A stretch of 64,000 bases of DNA from Burkholderiales bacterium. GTDB lineage: Bacteria > Pseudomonadota > Gammaproteobacteria > Burkholderiales > Burkholderiaceae_C. The translations under genes were made by a program, and so were the position numbers. This document shows positions 18,377-27,224 of this stretch, one piece after another. Location: the NCBI GenBank assembly GCA_016223165.1, contig JACRPO010000005.1, positions 682,001 to 746,000 of the forward strand, read 5' to 3'. The notes beneath the pieces are model-generated. The model made no database searches and was not told the origin of the DNA. It worked only from the letters and a program-made list of their open reading frames with translations. Every line of letters begins with the position of its first letter. Within the stretch, counting starts at the first letter, position 1.

Positions 18377-18931
18377 ATGACCTACACCGCTGACCAGTTC
18401 GTCGCCTTCCAGAAGGCCAATGTCGAGACCCTCTTCGGCCTGTCCAACAAGGCGTTCGAAGGCGTCGAGAAGATCGTGGCGCTGAATCTGCAAGTCGCCA
18501 AGACTTCGCTGGCCGAGGCCGCCGAGACCGCCCAGGCCACGCTGGCCGTGAAGGACCCGCAAGAGTTCTTCGCGCTGCAGGCCAGCCTGCTGCAGCCGAG
18601 CGCCGAGAAGGCCGCCGCCTATAGCCGCCACTTCTACGAGATCGTCGCCGGCACGAACGCCGAAGTCGGCCGCGTCGCCGAGGCGACCGTCGCCGACAGC
18701 CAGAAGAAGGTGCTTGCGCTTGTCGACAACGCGGTCAAGAACGCACCCGCCGGCAGCGAGAACGCCGTGGCGCTGGTGAAGTCGGCCGTCGCCGCCGCCA
18801 ACAACGCCTACGAAAGCGTGGCCAAGGCCGCCAAGCAGGCCGGTGAAGTCGCCGAAGCCAACTTCCAGGCGATGACCGCGACCGCCGTGCGTGCCGCGCA
18901 GACCGCCCCCAAGGGCAAGCGCGCCGCCTGA
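18377..18931 (+). CDS. phaP: Phasin, PHA granule-associated protein
   Basis: A 184-residue Phasin_2-type protein that coats polyhydroxyalkanoate granules. It begins MTYTADQFVAFQKANVETLFGL, is almost entirely helical and Ala-rich, and ends in a basic tail (APKGKRAA), all typical of betaproteobacterial phasins. The start is fixed by CAGGAG ending 6 bases upstream. It is a single-gene unit with its own promoter, paired operators and a strong terminator, consistent with high, PHA-dependent expression. Confidence 0.93.
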   Translation: MTYTADQFVAFQKANVETLFGLSNKAFEGVEKIVALNLQVAKTSLAEAAETAQATLAVKDPQEFFALQASLLQPSAEKAAAYSRHFYEIVAGTNAEVGRVAEATVADSQKKVLALVDNAVKNAPAGSENAVALVKSAVAAANNAYESVAKAAKQAGEVAEANFQAMTATAVRAAQTAPKGKRAA

Positions 18932-19130
18932 TTCCCGAACAGCAACGGGGCGGCAGCCGCGCAAGCGGCGCGGCCCCGGTTGACGAGATCAGGAGATCAG
19001 TAGAGCTGCGGGGCCGGAACTTTTCCGCCCCCGCCGCCTCAATGAGAAGCGCGTGGCCTGAAAGCACGCGTCTCTCGTGTGGAAGGTTGTCTCCTCGGCA
19101 CCTCTGAATCCCGTATTCGGTGCCATTGCA

Positions 19131-19158
19131 AGCCCGGTCTTCGGACCGGGCTTTTTTT
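19131..19158 (+). terminator. Rho-independent terminator downstream of the phasin gene
   Basis: Perfect 9-base-pair stem AGCCCGGTC / GACCGGGCT closed by a TTCG tetraloop and followed by seven T residues. It is the clearest intrinsic terminator in the window. A second, longer-looped hairpin (CGGCCCCG at 18971 with CGGGGCCG ending at 19016) precedes it. Confidence 0.9.
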
Positions 19159-19184
19159 CGTCCCGCCGCCGCGACGCCGCGCGG

Positions 19185-20210
19185 CTACCGGCTGAGGGCC
19201 GCGATCCTGGCCCTCAGCTCGCCCAGCATCTGCGCGGCGACCTCGCGCCCTGCCCGGATGGCGCGCACGCGGCTGTTGAAATCGGCGCTCGCCACGCCCA
19301 CGAGGGTCGGCCGCAGCACGATGTCGGCCTCGCGCAGCTCGAGGCGATTGATGCTTCGCATCATGATGGCCACCGTCTGCATGAGCAGCTTGAACGAATC
19401 TCCCGTGGGGTTGCCGTCCGGCGGCGAGGAGATGTCGATCGCGATGACCATCTCCGCGCCCATCTGGCGCGCATAGCGCACCGGCACCGGCGAGACGAGG
19501 CCGCCGTCGACGTATTCACGCTCGCCGATCTTCACCGGCTGGAACACCGCCGGCACGGCGCTCGAAGCGCGCACCGCGATGCCGGCGTCACCACGCTGGA
19601 ACAGCATCGGCGCGCCGCTGTCGAGGTCGGTGGCGACGATGCCGAGCGGCATCTTCATCTGTTCGATCGTGCGCCCGCCGGTCTGCTCGCGCACGTAGCG
19701 CGCCAGCGCCTCGCCGCGGATGACGCCGCGCGAGGGAAAGGCCCAATCGGTGAGAGCCCCTTCGTCCATGGTCAGGGCGGTGGCCGCGAGTTCCTGACCC
19801 GAGCGCCCGCTGGCATAGAGCGCCGCGACCAGGCTGCCGGCGGAGGTGCCGACCACCAGGTCGGGCTTGATGCCGGCCTCCTCGAGGACCTGGATGACGC
19901 CGATGTGCGCAAAACCGCGCGCCGCCCCGCCGCCCAGGGCGAGGCCGATGCGGGGCGGCCGCAGCGGCGCGCGCGCGGCGGGCGCTGTTGACTCGGCGGA
20001 TGCGCCGGGCACCCCGGGCACGCCGGGCGCCCGGCCGGAGGGTGGCGTTGCCGGCGGCACTGGCGGCAGCGGCACCGCCGGCGGCACGGACGGTTCGGTG
20101 GGGGATTGCCGGGTGGGCGGCGCCGTCTGGCAGCCCGCGAGCAAACCGCCAAGCGCCGCAATCAGCGCGGTGCGCCGGGTTGCGTCGGGGGAACAACGGT
20201 GACCACGCAT
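19185..20210 (-). CDS. Patatin-like phospholipase, predicted lipoprotein
   Basis: A 341-residue protein with a lipoprotein signal (ALIAALGGLLAGC, lipobox Cys about residue 27), a Pro/Gly-rich linker of about 60 residues, and a patatin domain: oxyanion GGGAARGFAHIG, nucleophile GTSAGS and the catalytic aspartate in DGGLVSP. This matches the RssA/YchK-like esterase group. Lipidation would put it at a membrane facing the periplasm; phospholipid or lysophospholipid hydrolysis is the likely activity. Confidence 0.88.
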   Translation of the reverse strand: MRGHRCSPDATRRTALIAALGGLLAGCQTAPPTRQSPTEPSVPPAVPLPPVPPATPPSGRAPGVPGVPGASAESTAPAARAPLRPPRIGLALGGGAARGFAHIGVIQVLEEAGIKPDLVVGTSAGSLVAALYASGRSGQELAATALTMDEGALTDWAFPSRGVIRGEALARYVREQTGGRTIEQMKMPLGIVATDLDSGAPMLFQRGDAGIAVRASSAVPAVFQPVKIGEREYVDGGLVSPVPVRYARQMGAEMVIAIDISSPPDGNPTGDSFKLLMQTVAIMMRSINRLELREADIVLRPTLVGVASADFNSRVRAIRAGREVAAQMLGELRARIAALSR

Positions 20211-20270
20211 CGGCCGATTCTAGGTGGCCGCTCGCCACCTCCCGACCAAATCGTTAATGTCTACTAGGCA

Positions 20271-20294
20271 TATAAAACCAACAACAAAGTTGTT
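20271..20294 (+). promoter_or_regulatory. Candidate -10 element and overlapping inverted repeat before the sulfur operon
   Basis: TATAAA at 20271-20276 lies in the only A+T-rich patch of the 153-base gap. Immediately downstream is AACAAC-AAA-GTTGTT (20280-20294), a perfect 6-base inverted repeat at the likely start of transcription. No convincing -35 is seen at 17 bases. The repeat could be an operator for a CysB-type regulator, but the motif is not a known CysB site. Confidence 0.35.
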
Positions 20295-20363
20295 CCGGAA
20301 GTGAACGGTGGTTCCTAGAGTGCGGCTCTTCGCGTTCCAACCACAGCCTCTCCCCCTCCCACC

Positions 20364-21131
20364 GTGGACCTTCTCGCCATCTTCAGCGGCTTCCTCGTCG
20401 GCACCATCGTCGGGCTCACCGGCGTGGGCGGCGGCTCGCTGATGACGCCGTTGCTGATCGGTGTGTTCAAGCTGCACCCAGCCACGGCGATCGGCACGGA
20501 CCTCTGGTTTGCCGCGCTCACCAAGGCCGGCGGCAGCGTCACGCACCATCGCCTCGGCCACGTCGATGCGCGCGTCACCGGGCTGCTGCTCGCCGGCAGC
20601 CTGCCGGCCACCTTGTTGATGATCGCCTGGATGCACGGCAGCGGCAGCCGCCCCGTCTGGGGCTCGGCGCTGACGCTGGCGCTGGGTGTCGCGCTGCTGC
20701 TGACCGCCGTCTCGGTCGCCTACCGGCGCGCCTGGGCGCAAGTCGGTCTGCGCCTGGAGCGCTGGCTGCCGCCGCGGCGCCGCGACCGCCTGACGGTGGC
20801 TGCCGGGGCGGCACTCGGCGTGCTGGTTTCGCTGAGCTCGGTCGGCGCGGGCGCGCTCGGTGCCACGCTGCTGCTGCTGCTCTACCCCCGCTTCGAGCCG
20901 CAGCGCATCGTCGGCACCGACATCGCGCACGCGGTACCGCTGACCCTGGTGGCCGGTATCGGCCACGCCACGCTCGGGCATGTCGACTGGTCACTGCTTG
21001 GCACGCTCCTGCTCGGCTCGCTGCCCGGCATCTGGCTGGGCGCCCGACTCACCCGAGCGCTGCCCGAGATCTGGGTGCGCTCGGCCCTGTGCCTGTCGCT
21101 CACGGCCGCAGGCCTCAAGGTGCTGGCCTGA
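20364..21131 (+). CDS. TSUP (TauE/SafE) family membrane transporter
   Basis: A 255-residue integral membrane protein with about eight segments and the two TSUP glycine-rich repeats, GTIVGLTGVGGGSLMTPLL and GVLVSLSSVGAGALGATLL. It starts with GTG and has no clear Shine-Dalgarno. It is first in the sulfate-assimilation cluster, 49 bases before cysI, so it most likely moves sulfate in or sulfite/sulfonate out; family members do either and the sequence does not decide. Confidence 0.85.
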   Translation: MDLLAIFSGFLVGTIVGLTGVGGGSLMTPLLIGVFKLHPATAIGTDLWFAALTKAGGSVTHHRLGHVDARVTGLLLAGSLPATLLMIAWMHGSGSRPVWGSALTLALGVALLLTAVSVAYRRAWAQVGLRLERWLPPRRRDRLTVAAGAALGVLVSLSSVGAGALGATLLLLLYPRFEPQRIVGTDIAHAVPLTLVAGIGHATLGHVDWSLLGTLLLGSLPGIWLGARLTRALPEIWVRSALCLSLTAAGLKVLA

Positions 21132-21180
21132 GTCGCGCGGGCCGGAAGAAATCAACGCACCGCTCACGCCCACCACGACG

Positions 21181-22908
21181 ATGTACCGCTACACCGCCTT
21201 CGACCGCCGCCAGGTGCGTCAGCGCGCCGCGCAATACCGCGACCAGCTCGAGCGCCACCTCGCCGGCGAGCTCTCGGCCGACGACTTCCGTGCGCTGCGC
21301 CTGCAGAACGGCTGGTACGTGCAGCGGCACGCACCGATGCTGCGTGTCGCCATCCCCTACGGCGAGGTGTCGTCGCGCCAGCTGCGCGCACTGGCGCGCA
21401 TCGCGCGTGACTTCGACCTGCAGGACGCGGGCCAGGCGACGGAGCGCGGCGGCTTCGGCCACTTCAGCACGCGCCAGAACATCCAGTTCAACTGGATCCC
21501 GCTCGATCGCAGCGCCGACGTGATGGACCTGCTGGCCGAAGTCGACATGCACGGCATCCAGACGAGCGGCAACTGCATCCGCAACATCACTACCGACGCG
21601 CTCGCCGGCATCGCCCCGGACGAGGTCGTCGATCCGCGCCCCTACTGCGAGATCCTGCGCCAGTGGAGCGCGCTGCACCCTGAGTTCGCCTTCCTGCCGC
21701 GCAAGTTCAAGATCGCCGTGAACGGCGCGCGCGAAGACCGTGCCGCCACCGGCTGGCACGACATCGGCCTCACGCTCGCGAAGGATGCTGCCGGCGCGGT
21801 CGGCTTCAAGGTGGCGGTGGGCGGCGGCATGGGCCGCACGCCGATCGTCGCCACGCCGGTGGCCGAGTTCGTGCCCTGGGCGCAGATCCTCGTCTTCATC
21901 GAGGCCATCGTGCGCGTCTACAACCTCTACGGCCGGCGCGACAACCTCTACAAGGCGCGCATCAAGATCCTCGTCAAGGCCGAGGGCGAGCGCTTCGGGC
22001 AGGCGGTGCAGGACGAGTTCGCGGCGTTGCTGGCCGATCCGGCGACGGCGACGATCACCGCGTCCGAGCTGGAACGCGTGGCTGCCAGCTTCGCCGACCC
22101 GGTGCCGGCCCTGCCCGCCGGCGGCGCCGCGCCGCTCGGCGAAACCGACCAGCCGCCCGCCTTCCAGCGCTGGCTCGAGCGCAACGTGCACGGCCACCGC
22201 CTGCCCGGCTACCGCGCCGTCACCCTCTCGCTCAAGCGCGCCGGCCTGCCACCGGGCGACGCCACGGCCCTGCAGCTCGAGCGCGCCGCGGCGCTGGCCG
22301 ATCGCTTCAGCGCCGGCGAGGCGCGCGTCACGCACGAGCAGAACCTGGTCCTGCCCTGGGTGCGCGAGGCCGAGCTGCCGGCGCTCTGGGCGGCTGTCCG
22401 CGAGGCCGGCTTCGCGACGCCCAACATCGGCTTCCTCACCGACATGATCGCCTGCCCCGGCGGCGACCTCTGCGCGCTGGCCAACGCGCGCTCGATCCCG
22501 GTGGCCGCGGCGATCACCGAGCGCTTCGACGACCTCGACCTGCTGCACGACATCGGCGACATCGCGCTGCACATCAGCGGCTGCATCAACAGCTGCGGCC
22601 ACCACCACAGCGGCCACATCGGCATCCTCGGCGTCGACAAGGACGGGTCCGAGTGGTACCAGGTGACGCTCGGCGGCAGCGACGGCAGCGCCCTCGCCGG
22701 CGCGGCCGTGCCCGGCAAGGTGATCGGGCCGTCGTTCGCCGCCGACGAAGTGCCCGACGTCCTCGAGGCCGTCATCGACACCTACCTGCGCGAGCGCAAC
22801 CCCGGCGAGCCCTTCGTGCACGCCGCCCGGCGCCTGGGCATCGCGCCGTTCCGCGCCGCCGCCGACGCGGTGCGCCGCAGCACGGCGCGTGCCGAGGCAA
22901 CGGCCTAG
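21181..22908 (+). CDS. cysI: Assimilatory sulfite reductase haemoprotein
   Basis: A 575-residue siroheme [4Fe-4S] reductase converting sulfite to sulfide with six electrons. The cluster/siroheme ligands are visible as C425-x5-C431 (CPGGDLC) and C468-x3-C472 (CINSC), and two ferredoxin-like siroheme repeats are evident, the first with FGHFSTRQNIQFNW. No flavoprotein CysJ is encoded nearby, so electrons probably come from a ferredoxin; fdxA and a ferredoxin-NADP reductase follow 4 kb downstream. Nitrite reductase is the alternative but the cys neighbours argue against it. Confidence 0.93.
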   Translation: MYRYTAFDRRQVRQRAAQYRDQLERHLAGELSADDFRALRLQNGWYVQRHAPMLRVAIPYGEVSSRQLRALARIARDFDLQDAGQATERGGFGHFSTRQNIQFNWIPLDRSADVMDLLAEVDMHGIQTSGNCIRNITTDALAGIAPDEVVDPRPYCEILRQWSALHPEFAFLPRKFKIAVNGAREDRAATGWHDIGLTLAKDAAGAVGFKVAVGGGMGRTPIVATPVAEFVPWAQILVFIEAIVRVYNLYGRRDNLYKARIKILVKAEGERFGQAVQDEFAALLADPATATITASELERVAASFADPVPALPAGGAAPLGETDQPPAFQRWLERNVHGHRLPGYRAVTLSLKRAGLPPGDATALQLERAAALADRFSAGEARVTHEQNLVLPWVREAELPALWAAVREAGFATPNIGFLTDMIACPGGDLCALANARSIPVAAAITERFDDLDLLHDIGDIALHISGCINSCGHHHSGHIGILGVDKDGSEWYQVTLGGSDGSALAGAAVPGKVIGPSFAADEVPDVLEAVIDTYLRERNPGEPFVHAARRLGIAPFRAAADAVRRSTARAEATA

Positions 22909-22972
22909 CCCCGTGCCCACCCCCATGAACCCCACGAACCTCGCCCCCCTCGACTCTCAAGGAGGCCCGCCG

Positions 22973-23374
22973 ATGGACTTCCTCGCCGCCACCGACCCCC
23001 TGCCCGCCGGTGCCCTGGTGCTCGCCAACACCGACGACCTGGTCGCCCGCGCTGCCGAGATCCGCGGCCACGACGCCGTCGTGCTGCAGTTCCCGAAGTG
23101 GACCGACGGCCGCGCCTACTCGCAGGCCGTGCTGCTGCGCGGCCGCCTGCGCTACACCGGCCAGGTCATCGCCAGCGGCGACGTGATGGCCGACATGGCG
23201 CCGCTGCTGCGCCGCTGCGGCTTCGACCGCGTGCAGCTGCGCGCCGACCAGCGCCTGGAAACAGCTCAGCGCGCCCTCGGCCACTTCGACTCGCACTACC
23301 AGCGGACGCTGGCCGAACGATCACAGCGCACGCCGGCCAAGCGGCCCGCCGATGCGCCCGCCGTCGCGGCCTGA
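22973..23374 (+). CDS. DUF934 family protein of the sulfite-reductase operon
   Basis: A 133-residue DUF934 protein (core VVLQFPKWTDGRAYSQAVLLRGRLRYTGQVIASGDV and LLRRCGFDRVQLRAD). The start is decided by AAGGAGG at 22959-22965, seven bases before the ATG at 22973; an upstream ATG at 22925 lacks such a signal. Proteins of this family sit almost always between cysI and cysH in proteobacteria and are thought to assist sulfite reduction, but no biochemical role is visible. Confidence 0.85.
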   Translation: MDFLAATDPLPAGALVLANTDDLVARAAEIRGHDAVVLQFPKWTDGRAYSQAVLLRGRLRYTGQVIASGDVMADMAPLLRRCGFDRVQLRADQRLETAQRALGHFDSHYQRTLAERSQRTPAKRPADAPAVAA

Positions 23375-23380
23375 GCTCAT

Positions 23381-24190
23381 ATGAAACACGTGAACAACGC
23401 CGCCCTTTCCGCCGGCCTGCCCGCCGTGCGCCGCCACGCGCGCCTGACCGGCGGCCACGACGAGCGCGTGGCGGCCACGCTGACGCGCCTGCACCAGGCC
23501 GCCGCCACGCACGCGCCGCGCATCGTGCAAGCCTCGAGCCTGGGCGCCGAGGACATGGTCATCACCGACATGATCGCCCGCCACGGCCTGCCGATCGCCG
23601 TCGCCACGCTAGACACCGGCGCCCTGCACGAGGAGACCCTTGCCCTGCTGCCGCGCATCGAGTCGCACTACGGCCTCGCCGTGGAGCGCTGGGCGCCGCC
23701 GGCCGAGGCGGTGGTCGCCTTCGTGCGCCGGCATGGCGAGCGCTCGATGTTCGAGAGCGTCGAGCAGCGCAAGGCCTGCTGCGCGCTGCGCAAGCTCGAA
23801 CCGCTGGCACGCATGCTGGCCGGCCGCGACGCCTGGGTGACGGGGCTGCGCCGCGAGCAGTCGGCCGCCCGCGCCGAGGTGCCGTTCGAGCAGGTCGACC
23901 AGGCCGACGATCGCGGCCGCATCAAGCTGAACCCGCTCGCCGACTGGAGCGAGGCCGACGTCTGGCACTACATCGGCCGCCACGGCGTGCCCTACAACGC
24001 GCTGCACGACCGCTTCTTCCCGAGCATCGGCTGCGCCCCGTGCACGCGCGCCGTCGCGCTGGGCGAAGACCCGCGCGCCGGCCGCTGGTGGTGGGAGCAG
24101 GAAGGTGCCAAGGAGTGCGGCCTGCACGTCGCCCAGCCCCTGCGCGCCGCCGCCGATCGACACGCCGAGCCCGAGAAGGTGCACGCATGA
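23381..24190 (+). CDS. cysH: Adenylylsulfate (APS) reductase, assimilatory
   Basis: A 269-residue thiol-dependent reductase making sulfite from adenylylsulfate. It has the paired cysteines C133-C134 (KACCALRKLEPL) and C218-x2-C221 (GCAPCT), which bind the [4Fe-4S] cluster that separates APS reductases from PAPS reductases. The usual C-terminal ECGLH catalytic cysteine is present as KECGLHV. This fits the absence of an APS kinase (CysC) in the cluster. Start six bases after the DUF934 stop; its own stop overlaps cysD. Confidence 0.93.
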   Translation: MKHVNNAALSAGLPAVRRHARLTGGHDERVAATLTRLHQAAATHAPRIVQASSLGAEDMVITDMIARHGLPIAVATLDTGALHEETLALLPRIESHYGLAVERWAPPAEAVVAFVRRHGERSMFESVEQRKACCALRKLEPLARMLAGRDAWVTGLRREQSAARAEVPFEQVDQADDRGRIKLNPLADWSEADVWHYIGRHGVPYNALHDRFFPSIGCAPCTRAVALGEDPRAGRWWWEQEGAKECGLHVAQPLRAAADRHAEPEKVHA

Positions 24191-25155
24191 ACACCCGCAC
24201 CGACCCCGCGCACCTGCTGCCGGAGATCGACCACGGCCACCTCGACGCGCTCGAGGAGGAGTCGCTGTTCATCCTGCGCGAGGTGGCAGCGAGCTTCGAG
24301 CGCCCGGCGCTGCTGTTCTCGGCCGGCAAGGACTCGTGCGTCGTGCACCACCTGGCCTGCAAGGCCTTCAAGCACCACGAGGCGGGCGAAGGCGCCGGCC
24401 GATGGTCGGGGTCGCTGCCCTTCCCGCTGCTGCACGTGGACACCGGCCACAACTTCCCGGAGGTGATCGCCTTCCGCGACGAGCGTGTTGCGCAAAGCGG
24501 CGACCGCCTCGTCGTCGCGCACCTCGAGGACAGCATCGCCCGCGGCAGCGTGCGCCTGGCGCAGCCGCTCGAGTCGCGAAACGGCCACCAGAGCGTGACG
24601 CTGCTGGAAGCGATCGACGAGCACCGTTTCGACTGCCTCATCGGCGGCGCCCGCCGCGACGAGGAGAAGGCGCGCGCCAAGGAGCGCATCTTCAGCCACC
24701 GCGACAGCTTCGGCCAGTGGCAGCCGAAGGAGCAGCGCCCCGAACTGTGGACGCTGTTCAACACGCGGCTGAAGCCGGGCGAACACTTTCGCGCCTTCCC
24801 GATCAGCAACTGGACCGAGCTGGACGTGTGGCTGTACATCGCCCGCGAAGGCATCGCCCTGCCCTCCATCTACTACACGCACGAGCGTGAGGTGATGCGT
24901 CGCCGCGGCCTGCTCGTGCCGCGCACCGAGGTGACGCCGCCGGCGCCCGGCGAGACGGTCGAGCGCGTGCAGGTGCGCTTTCGCACGGTGGGCGACATGA
25001 CCTGCACCTGCCCGGTGGAGAGCCTTGCGGCCAGCGCCGCCGACATCGTGACCGAGACGCTCGCCGTCACCGTCAGCGAGCGCGGTGCCACGCGCATGGA
25101 CGACCGCAGCTCGGATGCCGCGATGGAGCGGCGCAAGAAGGAAGGGTACTTCTGA
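24187..25155 (+). CDS. cysD: Sulfate adenylyltransferase small subunit
   Basis: A 322-residue CysD, an ATP-alpha-hydrolase of the PAPS-reductase fold that adenylates sulfate with CysN. Seen: PP-loop LLFSAGKDSCVVHHLA, HVDTGHNFPEVI, IGGARRDEEKARAKERIFS, and the C-terminal RSSDAAMERRKKEGYF. Its ATG overlaps the cysH stop (ATGA), and cysN follows after two bases. Residues 63-70 (EAGEGAGR) are a small insertion relative to the usual family spacing. Confidence 0.95.
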   Translation: MNTRTDPAHLLPEIDHGHLDALEEESLFILREVAASFERPALLFSAGKDSCVVHHLACKAFKHHEAGEGAGRWSGSLPFPLLHVDTGHNFPEVIAFRDERVAQSGDRLVVAHLEDSIARGSVRLAQPLESRNGHQSVTLLEAIDEHRFDCLIGGARRDEEKARAKERIFSHRDSFGQWQPKEQRPELWTLFNTRLKPGEHFRAFPISNWTELDVWLYIAREGIALPSIYYTHEREVMRRRGLLVPRTEVTPPAPGETVERVQVRFRTVGDMTCTCPVESLAASAADIVTETLAVTVSERGATRMDDRSSDAAMERRKKEGYF

Positions 25156-25157
25156 CC

Positions 25158-26648
25158 ATGGCTGCCGTGTCCCTCGTACAACCTGTCGGCCAGTCCGTCA
25201 CCCAACCCGTCACCCAACCCGCCTTGCCGTTCGACGTGACACCCATCGACATGACGCTCGACACGACGCTCGACACGTCGCTCGACGTGACGGTCAACGT
25301 GACGGCCGACGACGAGCACTGCGCCGCCGCTGCGCCCGCACGCCGCGGCGCGCTGCGCTTCCTCACGGCCGGCAGCGTCGACGACGGCAAGAGCACGCTC
25401 ATCGGCCGCCTGCTCTACGACAGCCGCGCCATCCTCGCCGACCAGCTCGACGCACTGCACGCACGCGGCGTCGGCGGCGCCGAGGGTACGCCGGACCTCT
25501 CGCTGCTCACCGACGGCCTGGAGGCCGAGCGCGAGCAGGGCATCACCATCGACGTCGCCTACCGCTACTTCGCGACGCGCCGGCGCAAGTTCATCATCGC
25601 CGACGCCCCGGGCCACGAGCAGTACACGCGCAACATGGTCACCGCGGCGGCGGGCAGCGATGCGGCGGTGGTGCTGGTCGACATCACCAAGCTCGACCTC
25701 GCCGCCGCGGAGGTGGACCTCCTGCCGCAGACGCGCCGCCATGCGCTGCTGGCGCGCCTGCTGCGTGTGCCGCACATCGTCTTCGCGGTCAACAAGCTCG
25801 ACGCGCTCGCCGATCCGGCGCCCGGCTTCGCCGCCGTGCGGCGCGCGCTCGAGCGCTTCGCCGGCGAGGCCGGCATCCGGCCGGCCGGCATCGTGCCCGT
25901 CTCGGCGCTGCGCGGCGACAACGTCGCGATTCCGCTCGAGGCCGATTGGTATCGCGGCCCGACGCTGCTGCAACTGCTCGAACAGCTGCCCGACGCCGAA
26001 GAGGGCGAGGCGGACGGCGCGCAGCGTTCCCCCTTGATGCAGCCGGTGCAATACGTGGCGCGCGGCGCCGGCACGCAAGGCGCGGGCATCGGCGAGCAGC
26101 CGCGCACCTACTGGGGCCGCATCGCCCAGGGTCAGGCCCGCGTCGGCGACGCGGTGCAGGCCTTTCCCTCGGGGCAAGTGGCGCACGTCGTGGCGCTGCG
26201 CCAGGCGGGCCACGGCGTCGACCGGGTCGAGACCGGGCGCTCGGCCGGCGTCGTGCTCGACCGTCAGCTCGACATCTCGCGCGGCGACTGGCTCGGCACG
26301 CCCGGCCAGCTCGCGCCCGTGACGCATTTCGAGGCGACGCTGGCCTGGCTCGACACCGAGGCCGCGGTGCCCGGCCGGCGCTACTGGGTGCGGCACGCAC
26401 ACCGCTGGGTGCAGGCACGCATCGAGCGCATCGAGCATCGGCTGGACATCCGCACGCTGCAACCCGAGGCGGCCGACGCGCTCGGCGTCAACCAGATCGG
26501 CCGCGTCGTCGTGCACCTGCAGCAGCCGTTGCCGCTGATGCCCTATGCGCAGAGCCGCATCGGCGGCGCCCTCATCGTCGTCGACCCCGCCAACCACCGC
26601 ACGAGCGGGGCCCTGCTCGTGGAGGCCCCGCGCAGCGAGCAGCCCTGA
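25158..26648 (+). CDS. cysN: Sulfate adenylyltransferase large subunit (GTPase)
   Basis: A 496-residue EF-Tu-like GTPase that drives APS synthesis by CysD. G motifs: GSVDDGKSTL, DAPGHEQY and NKLD. There is no C-terminal APS-kinase domain, so this is CysN and not CysNC. The first 60 residues are unusual: an extension of Thr/Val/Asp repeats (TQPVTQP, MTLDTTLDTSLDVTVNV) encoded by 12-base tandem repeats before the conserved RFLTAGSVDDGKS start. Translation could begin at a later codon, but no later ATG precedes the G1 loop except the one inside the repeats. Confidence 0.94.
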   Translation: MAAVSLVQPVGQSVTQPVTQPALPFDVTPIDMTLDTTLDTSLDVTVNVTADDEHCAAAAPARRGALRFLTAGSVDDGKSTLIGRLLYDSRAILADQLDALHARGVGGAEGTPDLSLLTDGLEAEREQGITIDVAYRYFATRRRKFIIADAPGHEQYTRNMVTAAAGSDAAVVLVDITKLDLAAAEVDLLPQTRRHALLARLLRVPHIVFAVNKLDALADPAPGFAAVRRALERFAGEAGIRPAGIVPVSALRGDNVAIPLEADWYRGPTLLQLLEQLPDAEEGEADGAQRSPLMQPVQYVARGAGTQGAGIGEQPRTYWGRIAQGQARVGDAVQAFPSGQVAHVVALRQAGHGVDRVETGRSAGVVLDRQLDISRGDWLGTPGQLAPVTHFEATLAWLDTEAAVPGRRYWVRHAHRWVQARIERIEHRLDIRTLQPEAADALGVNQIGRVVVHLQQPLPLMPYAQSRIGGALIVVDPANHRTSGALLVEAPRSEQP

Positions 26649-26849
26649 CACGGAGCCGACGGCTCGTGGGGGGAGCATGCGGCGCGTGCTCATGACCTTC
26701 CCATTGACGTGCCGCAAGGCGTGGCACCGGCGCCCGGACCTTAGAATCCCTGTGGTTTACCCTGCCCGTTGCCCTTGCGATCGCGGGCCGCTGCCGGTCG
26801 CGATGATGCGCAGCGCAGCCTCAGCCCGCCTCTGCCACGCTCCGCCGCC

Positions 26850-27173
26850 ATGACCCACGTCGTCCTCGAATCGTGCATCCGCTGCAAGTACACCGACTGT
26901 GTCGATGTCTGCCCCGTCGATTGCTTCCGCGAGGGCCCGAACATGCTCGTCATCGATCCCGATGAATGCATCGACTGCGCCGTGTGCATCCCGGAGTGCC
27001 CGGTGAACGCCATCCTGCCCGAGGAAGACGTGCCCGGCGACCAGCTCGCCTTCGTCAAGCTCAATGCCGACCTGGCCAGGAACTGGCCGAGCATCACCAA
27101 GCGCAAGCCGCCGCCGGCCGATGCCGACGAGTGGAAAGACAAGAAGAACAAGCTCGACCAACTGAAGCGCTGA
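26850..27173 (+). CDS. fdxA: Seven-iron ferredoxin, FdxA type
   Basis: A 107-residue ferredoxin with cysteines at 9, 12, 17, 21, 25 and 40, 43, 46, 50 ([21 protein letters not shown]), the pattern of the [3Fe-4S][4Fe-4S] FdxA family, plus the usual Lys-rich C-terminus. It is a cytoplasmic electron carrier. It lies 51 bases before a ferredoxin-NADP reductase gene and downstream of cysI-cysN, so it is a plausible electron donor for the sulfite reductase. It is separated from cysN by 201 bases that include a TAGAAT -10-like hexamer at 26742. Confidence 0.92.
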   Translation: MTHVVLESCIRCKYTDCVDVCPVDCFREGPNMLVIDPDECIDCAVCIPECPVNAILPEEDVPGDQLAFVKLNADLARNWPSITKRKPPPADADEWKDKKNKLDQLKR

Positions 27174-27224
27174 AACACGCGCCCGGCGCACGAACGCGCC
27201 GCCGCGGCGCAGCCCCAACGAACC

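Noticed and set aside
20364..21131. TSUP protein as the dedicated sulfite exporter of the SuyAB pathway
   Set aside because: It is 20 kb away and lies directly ahead of cysI in an assimilatory cluster; nothing in the sequence links it to the suy-like genes.
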